Part shown: positions 48,201 to 57,658 of the stretch, piece by piece
Layout of the letters: each line of letters opens with the position of its first letter
Position numbering within the stretch: the first letter of the stretch is position 1
DNA from: Rhytidiadelphus loreus
Lineage: Eukaryota > Streptophyta > Bryopsida > Hypnales > Hylocomiaceae
Length of the DNA stretch: 64,000 bases
Reading direction: 5' to 3'
NCBI GenBank assembly: GCA_947034895.1
Contig: OX344765.1
Coordinates: 9,863,001-9,927,000 of the forward strand
The notes under the pieces: generated by a model
Database searches by the model: none
Seen by the model: the letters and a program-made list of their open reading frames with translations, nothing else
What the model was told of the DNA's origin: nothing
Made by a program: the position numbers and the translations under genes

Positions 48201-51093
48201 GAATGTAGGCGTAGGTGACTCCGATTTGCGGTTTGAAGTGGAGAGTTTGAAGCATGATGTGTCCCTCAAGTTCAACCAAGTGATGGCCAATTCAACGGCC
48301 CAGGCGCGCGCTATTGATGATCTGAAGTGCATGTTCCAAAGCTTCATGGGGAAGTGTAAGGACGGTGACCTTGGCAGCCCATCCATCACTCACTCTGGGC
48401 TTGAGAATCAAGCGTCCGGGGGTGGTTTCCATGGCGAACCTGCAGGCTTGCTACCGAATTCACGGAATAAGTTCATGGATGTGTCGCAAATCATGTCCAA
48501 GCGGAAGGGGTTGACAAAAGCGAAGAAGACCGCAGGTGATGTCAACCAGCTAGCAAAGAAGTCAGAGGTTACACTATCCTCCGACTCAGACCTCCCAGAA
48601 TGTGTTCCCCGTCGGTCACATGATCCAAAGTGGAAGGTTTCATCCCATCCTCCAAATCTTGTTGTAGAAGCGGTTACCGTGGCGGAACAGGTGAATCCGT
48701 CAACCGTGGAAGCTCCGTCACCTTCCCTTCTGAATCCCTACAGCACTTCTTCCCCTGTTCTGTCAACAGCCCCTACTACAAACTCCCCGGAGGATGTCCC
48801 AGCAAGGTCTGCGCTTATAGATGCTCCCCTGCCATTGCCTGTGGACCCGAAGCCATTGCAGCAGGCTGAATTGCTAGTGGAGGAAGACCTTAGAATTCCC
48901 AAGATCGATGAAGTGGTGAACCTCGACAAGCAGGCAGAGAAGAGTGCTGAAGTGCTACCGAAGGTTGATGAAGTGCGCCCATTGCCGGAGGGGGGGACCA
49001 ACGCAGAAGGCTGCAAGACTTCTGCCGATGTACGGAAAGCGTCGCCGAAGATAGGAGCCGCTGCCGCTGCTGGAGGACCGCTCAACCCCCGCATCAATCC
49101 CCCCGTTGTGTCAGAACGAGGTGCATCGCAGGCCGCTGAAGACAACAAGCGGGAGGGGGGAAAGATTCAAGCCGCAGCTCCCGCTGCCGAGGTAGGTGTG
49201 CAGGACGCCACCACCGAAGACCGCTCTTCACCTCCGAAAACTCCACCTGCACCATCAAAGATGGCCCCTAAACCTGGGAAGTCTCCCGCCAAGGTTTGTA
49301 CTCTCGTGCATGCTCTTCCATGTCCGGCCCTCGCGGTGAGACCATTGAAGTCTTTGAAGTCCGTCAACGACATCTTGATTGACAAACTCGGCGGAAATAG
49401 TGAGGGGGGACAGAAGTTGGTCATATTTAACCTACACGGAACACTAGTAGACTGTAGCATGCTTGCTTTCTTAAACCCGAATAAGGCAATACGGTCAACC
49501 ACATAGACAGAATGTAGGAGAGTAGTGTTCCGTCCTTGGCTCCTTCAATTTCTGTCCCGTTGTTTCAAGTGCTTCACAGTAGCCTTCTGGGGCACCAAGA
49601 ATATGTCATATAATGAAGACGTTCTTCCCACCTTTCTCTGCAGACTGCAGGCTAGCTCCAACTCCACACCGCTGTTTTCCTAGGCAGCTGAATCCGTAGG
49701 GATCCATTCGAAAGGCGCAGGAACGAAAATAGCTTGGGTGAAAAATTTACGTGCAGTGTATTCGAGATGGCCTGTATTTAGCGCAGAGAACACATTGATA
49801 GTCGATAGTGACCATTGTATAGTAAGGTGCAACCCTGACGCTAACATCCTAATCACTACTCCGTTCCATGTGAAGTGGCTGCGGACCTTGGTTGACGACA
49901 AGGAGTACCTGAAATGGTACTTGTGGCCGGTGCTGGAGGCGTTTTGGAAATGCCCTAACGTATCAACTTTCAGATCAAAGTATCCACAAATTGTGAATGA
50001 GTCCATGACCCAAATGATCCAGAAACGCAGAAGTGGACTTCCGTATGAATTTGTGGATACAATGGAAGGTGAGGGGACTTGCAGACCGTCATGGCACGCC
50101 AGAAGTGCATCCCCTCACCTTCACATAACATTAATATCTAACTACTGTTCCATGTGCATGCAGGCAAAAACGAAGCGGGAGCTAAAAACAAAGGCAGCAA
50201 GTTCGGCAATAGCGAAACTATCCTCCTCGAAGAAGGTACTTGGCCCAAAGCCCATTTGTAGTTTTAGAACTACATACTTGAAGTCAAAGTACTTGCAAAG
50301 TGTCTTCCAAGTGTTCTTAGGCTATATAACCAGGTTCTTCGAGTGACGCTGTCGTGTACAAACCGATTGTTTTTTGCATGCAACTTCAATGAAATGAGGT
50401 TGTTCTTTGAATAATCTGTATATGTCCTTTAAGTGCTGGTACCTTTTGCACTCTGCATAGAGGTTCTCGGTTCCATCTCTAGCCTTCACACGTGAAATGT
50501 CACTAGTAGGGATACTGAGGACTTCAAGTAGTGGTCTTGTAGTGTCGCACATGGACGAGTGAATCTGTATCCCGTACATGCTGGTAGGTATTAATTTATT
50601 AGCATTCATACTATGAAGGCATGTTCACAGAGGGTGAAGTCATTCTCTCGTCGTCTTGTAGTCGCATGTCAGTCAAGATCTCAACCCTTACGCTAAATTG
50701 TTGACATGCAGTCATGCAGTTGTCTTCTTCCAGTCACACTCTAGTAATGAACAAGTAGTAAGTAGAAACCAGAAAGTGTCAAAGTACTTTGGTAGAGCAT
50801 CAAGTGCCTAATGAGTTGCATATTGCAGTTAAAAATTGGCGACCGAGTGCATCTCATGAACCCTCGTGCCGTACGGCAGAAAGTGGCGTCCGCAACCATT
50901 AGTGGAGTGCCAGGTGAGCACAATTTCCACTTCAAGGACATTCCGGAGACATGGTTCAAGGTCAATGTACATGACATTCTGCAGGAAAAGGTGCACCTCA
51001 TGTTTCCCAATGCAGCCGCCGACATGTTGTTCATAGAAGATGCGAAGGGATCAGCTGCAATTTGGGATGGGAAGTACATTAAACTAGCCAGTT
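45237..51093 (+). CDS. TNPA/TNP1-like CACTA protein with an embedded FCP1-like domain
   Basis: Second gene of the element. Exons that join in frame: 45237-45355 (MDSAPDSPPHPKTEYELF...), 46037-46266 or -46335 (Lys/Arg-rich), 46633-47471, 47617-47700 and 48202 to about 49503. Further exons lie at about 49525-50068, 50164-50235 and one ending at 51093. The 46633-47471 exon has an En/Spm (Ptta, Transposase_24-like) domain: LKSERSRLKAKW...WDRLIEYW...ARQNVRNYDQ. The next large exon opens with a coiled coil (LRFEVESLKHDVSLKF) and a Pro/Ala-rich linker. It is followed by an FCP1/NIF-like HAD domain and, at the end, a TNP1-like domain (IGDRVHLMN...IEDAKGSAAIWDGKYIKL). TAG codons at 49504 and 49681 are in frame; the second can be an intron acceptor, the first has no obvious intron. 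The link to the last exon is not in phase with the sites I chose. Probably a DNA-binding accessory protein. Confidence 0.75.
48083..48176 (+). repeat. About 47-bp tandem duplication inside an intron of the TNPA-like gene
   Basis: Two copies of a unit containing CCAGTCTGTCGAAA, CTACTAGTGAATGACT. Each carries two AATGACT motifs, so binding sites also sit inside the transcription unit. Confidence 0.7.
49405..50000 (+). other. FCP1/NIF-like HAD phosphatase domain, catalytic residues replaced
   Basis: Motif I reads KLVIFNLHGTLVD, where active members have DxDGT/V; both aspartates are changed (N at 49429-49431, H at 49435-49437). It is followed by VVFRPWLLQFL and FTVAFWGTKN, matching the RP..eFL and vavWTS segments. 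Then come WVKNLRAVYSRWP, NTLIVDSDHCIVRCNP (family: NTLLVDDSP...NP) and DDKEYLKWYLWPVLEAF. The order and spacing match the whole domain. It lies in the same frame as the upstream transposon-protein exon. Known FCP1-like proteins dephosphorylate phosphoserine, for example in the RNA polymerase II tail; this copy should not be able to. Confidence 0.78.
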
Positions 51094-51559
51094 GATCTTC
51101 AATTGGCTGAGTAGTTTCTCAATTAGGCAACAGGGAGGAGTATTGTTTCCTAGGATTGGAGGACTATAGACGTGGCTTGTATACATGAGTCAGAGACCGT
51201 AAACCACTTTACTGCTTTCAAATGCATTACTCCCGTTCAAACTTGAATGTTTGCACTTGATACTGCTGTCAATGGTTACTTGTCCATAGCGTAAACCTTG
51301 TACTGTTTTTGTAAGTTCTTTTTGCAGATGAGGTCCACTCATGCATGTGGATTGTGGAAGTACCGGCAGCTGATGGAAATGAGTGAATGTGGAAAGGTTT
51401 ATGTTTTCTCGTTGAACTGTACTTGCATAGTTGAACCTACATGTATATTATAGTTTTGTGTAGCATAGTATCAGTATTGTATTGCAACTATAGAAGCACT
51501 CAGTGACGAACGACAATACTGCAGGAATAACTAAAATGTTACTATGAATGAACTGCACG

Positions 51560-52249
51560 TTCCAGTAAAGAATGACTACATCAAGAAACGTCGATCTCAT
51601 CCCCTTCTTATGACAAGAAGGTAACTGCAGAATAACTGGGACACAACTGCACCGTGATCGTCCATGGCAACAAAACATCTGCACACGTTCACTTCTCCAC
51701 AACTCTTGAATGACTTGCCACGTGGCACACCCTAAACCCTAAACGCAACTATGCTATAACTTCATAATGACTCATTCACGACTCCTGACGTGGCCATCCA
51801 CGTCAGATTTATAAGGGGTTTACTATCACTATAGAATGACTTCATAATGACTACCCACGTGGCCGTCCACGTCTGATTTTATTGGGGTTGTCTGTAACTG
51901 CACACCGACTAGAGAATGACTACTGACGTGGCCGTCCACGTCTGATTTTTTGGGGGTCCATTGAAACTGAAAAATGACTTCAAAATGACAGTCCACTTGG
52001 ATGTCCACCTCAGATTTTAGCCTGAAGGTACTTTCCACGTAGAACACATAATCTTCAATTTCTTTACCTTCTTTTTTTTATCACTTGAACCTTAGCTATT
52101 TTCATCCACAAATACATCCAAGGTATAAATCGTCGGTGATAATACACCCGCAGTCATTTACCTAAATGACTTGTCTACAATGACTCTAAACCCCCCGAGT
52201 CATTTTCAAGTCGATAGTGTCCGCCACGACTGATTTGTAGTCGTGTTTT
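51560..52249. repeat. Right subterminal repeats of the CACTA element
   Basis: AATGACT motifs at about 51569, 51709, 51765, 51835, 51847, 51915, 51974 and 51985. From 51750 to 52020 they are embedded in three to four roughly 70-90-bp tandem units carrying ACGTGGCCGTCCACGTC.GATTT, a short palindrome. This array is denser than the left one. Confidence 0.75.
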
Positions 52250-52289
52250 GCAGTCGCAAATGTCCTCAATTTTTTGTAGGGACATCTTG

Positions 52290-54090
52290 TTTGGATGGAA
52301 ACACTGTTCGGTGAACGAAGCCTAGATTCCGGGCGTCCACTTCGCCTGCAGCTCGGAACATGTCTTCGCCCTGTTGGCCAGAAGGTGGGAGTTGTGCAGC
52401 TTTCCTCCGCCATCTTTCGCAGCAAGGGTTTGGTGAGGAAGAGCGATGTCTCGTTGGATGGACTTTGTCTTGCCATTTTCTGAGATGGCGTTTTCCGGAC
52501 GTTCTTTTGTGCTGTGAACCGTTCTTTTCAAGTGCCCATTCAGCTTTGACATGGTGCCTGGGGTTTGCACGCGTTGAAACCCTTGCCGACGATACTGTTT
52601 GTATGGTGCGCTTCTGTTTCGAGGTACTTAACTTCGCTTCTCCACTATATTCAGTACTCTTAATTGCGCCACAGATTTCCTCGAGCTTACGAACTTGGAA
52701 TGAATGTTTGAGAGTGAATGGTTGTGTTGCTAGTTTTTAACAACGCCTGTCTCGCATTTGCACGCCTGTGATTGCGTTTGTGGTGCATAGAATACGTTCT
52801 GTCGGTCAATAGAAGGTCACCGAACATCTGAGAAGAGAAGAGATTCGGTTAGGATGGGTTCCTTCGCGCTCTATTGTGATTCGTGTGTGTCGGTGCAAGT
52901 GGATCCATGAACCGGTGATGGAGTCTGCTAGTGTAGGTCGGCCTTTGGTAGGATGAAATGAGACCTTTAGGTCTGGGAGAACGAATGAGGAAAGAATTTT
53001 TATGCATACTAGGAGATTGACGAGGTACTCTGCTTTGTCCATGCCAGTATTTGGGTGTTTCTGTCTGCTCGTTTCTCGGAGCAGGATTCCATGATTCGCC
53101 ACATGAGTGCATCTTGATCATCGGCTAAAGAAAAGATTGGGTGTCTTAGCCTCCCGTCTGGGCAAGCAATCACGGCCATGACGACTTTCCAGGTAAATCT
53201 AAATCTCGCAATGGAAGAGAACATTTGGCGGGCTTTGGTAATCAGCATGTAGATCTTGAGCTGCAGATTGGTGGTGTTCCAGGGTGTCTGTTTGTGAATT
53301 TAGATGGACTTCGAGTGCACTCGCCACGAGTGTGAACAGTTTTGGTGGATACCCTAGAACAAGGGCACTATGTGTAGTTTTGAATTTGCTGATTTCCATT
53401 GTCCTAGCAGTGTGGCATGGGGAACGTAGGATGTAGGTCTTCGTGTGTCAAATGGATCCAGTACCCAGTCTCTGATTTCCTTAAAATTCTGCGCCGATTT
53501 TGCGCTTTAGATATCCGCGTGATAATATCTTCGTTTTCAGAGTCTGCTATGGCCCACATTCGGCGTTACACGCTGATTCTGTTTGTAGTTTTTCACACAC
53601 ACCCCTAATTTGTTATTCTTGTGGTATTCTTCTTATTGCTATTTTGCTTGTGTTATTAGTGAGGGGGAATTCGCATTACCTAGAAAATTCGTGTGATTAC
53701 CAAATTTTATTTCTGTGCAAATTGGAACAATATTAGGACATTTCAATCTGCACTAATTCCACATAGTGTGACTTTGGAAAATTAGTGTCACACACACTAT
53801 TAGGTCAAGTCAGTGTACTTTGAGAGTTACGTAAGTAACTTCTTTTTTGTTTGAAAAATCCAGCTCTTCACTAGCAGGACTGTTTCAAAGGTCCCCATGC
53901 ACACTTGCGCGTTGATGTTATGTTGAGGAGCTAGGCCTGTTTTGGGAGCGTCTTCTCAAGCGCATGAACTTTGCGAATTTATTGTAGATTAGCTCCATCG
54001 CGGATTTTAAAGGTAAGACTTGGGTTGCTTTTACCTATACAAACTGCGATGTTCATATTACCTTATGCAGCCTTACTGAGAGTCATGTTT
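52290..54090 (+). repeat. GC-richer module, copy D
   Basis: Shares ordered blocks with 54215-55220: CTTTTGTGCTGTGAA (52504 and 54467), GGGGTTTGCA..GTTGAAACC (52559 and 54517), GTTTCGAGGTA/GCTTCGAGGTA (52616 and 54564), GTGGATCCATG (52898 and 54888) and the TTTTAAAGGTAAG/TTTTGAGGTAAG end (54004 and 55126). Open frames exist on both strands but none has protein-family features. AG|GTAAG-like junctions suggest noncoding exons. The CACTA element is inserted just upstream. Confidence 0.6.
53739..53850. repeat. Short dispersed repeat, copy 1
   Basis: Shares ordered words with 63455-63560: TGCACTAATT, ATAGTG.C, CACACA.ACTA, AGG.CAA and TCA.TGTACTT. It carries the inverted words TAGTGTGAC and GTCACACACACTA. 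Probably a small MITE or its relic. Confidence 0.4.
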
Positions 54091-54214
54091 TATTGTCTTC
54101 ATTTTGGGATGACGAACTCGTGGATGAAATTTGAGGATGGGATTTGAGGATGAAATTTGTGAGTAAAATTTCAGTTATGGATGAACTTTTGGAATTAGAA
54201 CTTTTGAATGAGAA

Positions 54215-55220
54215 ATTATGGAGCACCAGATTTGCTTCGTGAACACAGATTCGGATGTGCGCGCCAAAGCCTCGTTGCACGTCGTGCTCATCTCTGCCCC
54301 CTTTCCCGGCACCCTTGAACTTGTCTTCAGCGCCTCGAACGCTCCGAGTTGCGAAGACATTTTTTGCAGCCAAGGTTTGTGGAGGCAGAGCAATGTTCGG
54401 TGCAAGAGAGCCTCGCTTGATTGATTTCGTCTTGGCATTTGTTGGAACTGCATTTCTCGTCCATTCTTTTGTGCTGTGAATTGATCCTTACAAGGGCCCA
54501 TTCTGGTGTATGGTGGGGGTTTGCAATAGTTGAAACCGTTACCGACGACGTGGTGCTCTTTTGCTTCGAGGTAAGTAGCTTGACCTCTCCATTGCAATGA
54601 ATAGTCTCAATTACGCCACGGAAATCGTCAAGCTTAGGAACCAGGAATCGATATTTTGAGTTTTCGATTGAATGCTAGTGGCGCTTCTTTGGTGACAATA
54701 CCCCTATTCCATTTGCACGCTAGAAATTGCAGCTGTAGCATCTGTTTGCGGTAAGTTCTGTGGTTGGAATTTGGTGAAACGGAGTGTACTTGTTGAGTTG
54801 CCGCTATGAATAGTGTGAGGAAGGACAGTTGGTGAGATGAGATGCGGTTAGGCCGGGTGACATTGTGGATCGTGTGTGTTGATGCAAGTGGATCCATGTG
54901 GCGTTCATTGAGTCTAGCTTTCCAAGGTGGGCGTTCAGAAGCACGAAGGAGACATTTAGGTGTCTGTAGGAGAGAGAAACAAGGAAGAATGATTTTCCAT
55001 GTGGAAGACATGGCACTTTGAATATCATATAATTTTAGATTCTTTGTTTTGTCTAAAAAGCAGCCGTTCGTCGGAGACGGGCAACGCATGAACTTTGCAA
55101 ATGTTCTATAGAATTGCATCAGCATGGATTTTGAGGTAAGGCTCTGGGATGCCTTTCATTTCCATATTTGGTTCAGTTCGTTCTTTTGCAATTATGTTGC
55201 TTCACTGAGGGTCATGCTGT
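54215..55220 (+). repeat. GC-richer module, copy E
   Basis: Second, shorter copy of the module, directly downstream of D in the same orientation and 5' of the ROCO gene. D has about 0.9 kb of extra DNA between the shared blocks (about 53030-53950). Possible duplicated promoter and 5' leader; no function is proven. Confidence 0.55.
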
Positions 55221-57655
55221 CTGCGATCTGGCCTGGCGTTGTCCTGATATTTGATTTAGCCAAGTGGTGTGTTCCAAGATTTCCTGTGGTCGCTTCCTAC
55301 TTGGAACGCAACTTGGATTAGAAACTTTGGACGAAAATTGTAGATGCACTCTTTCTCTAGGCTGCATTCTGCCACTTTCTGAAAATCGTATTTATTTTCA
55401 TATGTCGAAGACGAAATCACTCGTCTTCTGAGAGTCCGAGTAATTTCAGAATTTCTTGTGAAGATTTGAAATTACCAAGAATTATTGGAGATAATTCATA
55501 TCCGATACAAAATGTGCTTCCAGGAATTCCATTTTTTGACCAAAGGTATATGTTATCATGTACAAGGTCATTGTGTGTACAAAGTGTATTCAACTTCAAA
55601 CTAGAAGTGATAACTTGTAACTTGTCAAAACACGAACTATTTTGTAGAACCTAGACTTAGGGAAGCTCACTTTGTTTGTTTTGTTCCCAAATACACTACA
55701 TACATACCTTCCTTTTGAAACAAAACCTTGTGTTTTTGCCAAGGATTTCCTATATGATTTGATCTTAACTCATTGATGTGGTCATACCACTAACGCAGTT
55801 CTACTTAAATTATGGGTGAGATTTTTTTGTTTTTCATTATGATCAAGAGTTGCTTGAACATTTATAAAGCCACTTTTTGGGCTTTTGCAATCTTATAGGG
55901 TTAATCTCATTTTCATTGACTTTGAAAAGAAAGTCATTTGTAAATAAAGTTTGTGGCAATTTTATGGGGTTCTAAACTACTATTTATTTGTCATAGTGGT
56001 TGTTCAATTTGGATTTAGACCTTGGTTATTATGTTCTTTTTGGTATTTGGGTGTGTGAAGTTGTAGTATGCTCTTGCGATTGTTTCTTCTACTTTAGTTG
56101 TCTTAAATTTGATGAGGTTAGATTGAAAAGTAACATTTGTTCTTTGAAAATGATGATCCTTTTGGAGTTTGTGTTTGCTCTACCTTTGTGAATCTTGGAC
56201 CTTTGGTGAGATGAAGTTAGCAAAAGTTGATGGATGATAATTTGTTTTTGTGTCATATTGTTCTTTGTGAAACAAGTTTGCATGTTGCCATCTTCTTGTG
56301 ACCCCACTTTAACCTTCAAGAAGGTGACTTTGGGTATGGCATAGGGGTGAGATGGTTTTCTTCCAATTCCATGTAGATGTGGTATCTACCCCAATTGTCC
56401 ATTGAACTTTGGTTGGTATCCAAAGATCTCATTGGATCCCAAGAAGCTCTAGTGGAGTGGACTTATTAGTTCTCTTCTAGATATGGAATGATAGTGTAAG
56501 GTCTTCCTTTTCGTAGAGGCATTATGGATAGAGCTTGCTTGTAGATGTTCATGGGGCTTGAACTGTTGAACTATATTTGGTAGAAGCATCAATCAATTTG
56601 CACGTGAGAGGGCTTGTGGTTGGAATTCATCTTGTTCTAATTTAGCATGTGGTAGTGCAGTTGCAGAGGAGCTGATCATGGAGAGTGGGAAGGGCATCAT
56701 TCTTGATTGCTTGGTGTAGAGGTGTGATCTCTTAACCTTGTTCATACATATGATCTTGCATTTCATTTTTGAGTTTTGAGTTTAAGATCTCTTAAGCTTG
56801 TTCATACATATTGTCTTGCATTCCATTTTTTTTTTCTTGCATGATTGTTGAAATGGTAAAGTAGCTGTATAGAATCTCATTTTTCATATTCCATCTTGTT
56901 GTTATGATGTCATGGTCATCTAGTATCCCTATTGGGGTACTTGATCAACACTATTTTGAGCATTTACTTGATTTGTAGTTGTTGATCAATGTGAGTAACT
57001 TTTCTTATGGTCTTTCTTTTTACAATCAAGAACAACCTTGGTATTTTTTGACATCCAAATCTATGATAGTTGAATGGAAAGTCCACACTCATGTACATAT
57101 GCTGAAATTGATGCTAGCATAAAGAGTTTGAACATAATGAGTAGTGTTGATCTTGATGTTATCCTTGCTTTAGGTTATTACATTGTATCTTGTTTTAAAT
57201 TACGACATCTACATTAGTATCTTTGTGTAACGCCTAGCCATAATACCAAGGATATAGTTAATTGGCAGTGACTACACTTTTTGCACTTCTAGTATTAAGT
57301 GTCTATTGGTTCTAGTTAAACCTTCCAACTTGAGTATAAAAGGATGTGATTTGGACATTATGTGGGAAGCTTTGTCTACAAAATGGACATTATGGAGCTA
57401 AGGAGTTGCTAGTCTCTAATTAGGGATGCCAATTTTATTACCAATTAAAAAAATTTGCTATTTTGAGTTTATGAACTCCTTTTTGGTACTTATAATTGAT
57501 AACTATCCAAGAAGTATGACTATTTTATATTACAAGCCTTGTTTGTGTTCTTGTGAGTTGATTGTCGTGATGTTTGTTTTAACTAATCAACAAGTTTGTT
57601 GAACTTTTTATTTATTTAATCATTGATAAGAGACTTGTGTTGGTTTTATTGAATT
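55221..57655. other. AT-rich spacer 5' of the ROCO gene
   Basis: No gene is recognised. Missing 5' exons of the ROCO gene may lie here, but I could not identify any. Confidence 0.4.
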
Positions 57656-57658
57656 CAG

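Larger units (their letters stand above)
37855..52281. mobile_element. 14.4-kb CACTA (En/Spm) transposon with intact ends
   Basis: The left terminus CACTACAAGAAATTGGGC and the inverted right terminus CCCTACAAAAAATTGAGG belong to imperfect 32-bp inverted repeats (37855-37886 and 52250-52281, 26 of 32 matching). ACA duplications flank both ends. AATGACT motifs crowd both subterminal regions. Inside are a TNP2-type transposase on the minus strand and a TNPA/TNP1-type gene on the plus strand, transcribed away from each other. Codon and base composition inside is clearly GC-richer than the flanks. The transposase carries stop codons, so the copy is probably no longer autonomous, though its ends look competent. 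Confidence 0.93.

Noticed and set aside
52360..52740. A 126-codon open frame in module D
   Set aside because: It overlaps an opposite-strand frame and is not maintained in module E.
53417..53740. Short frames rich in hydrophobic residues in module D
   Set aside because: AT-driven composition with no start context or conservation.
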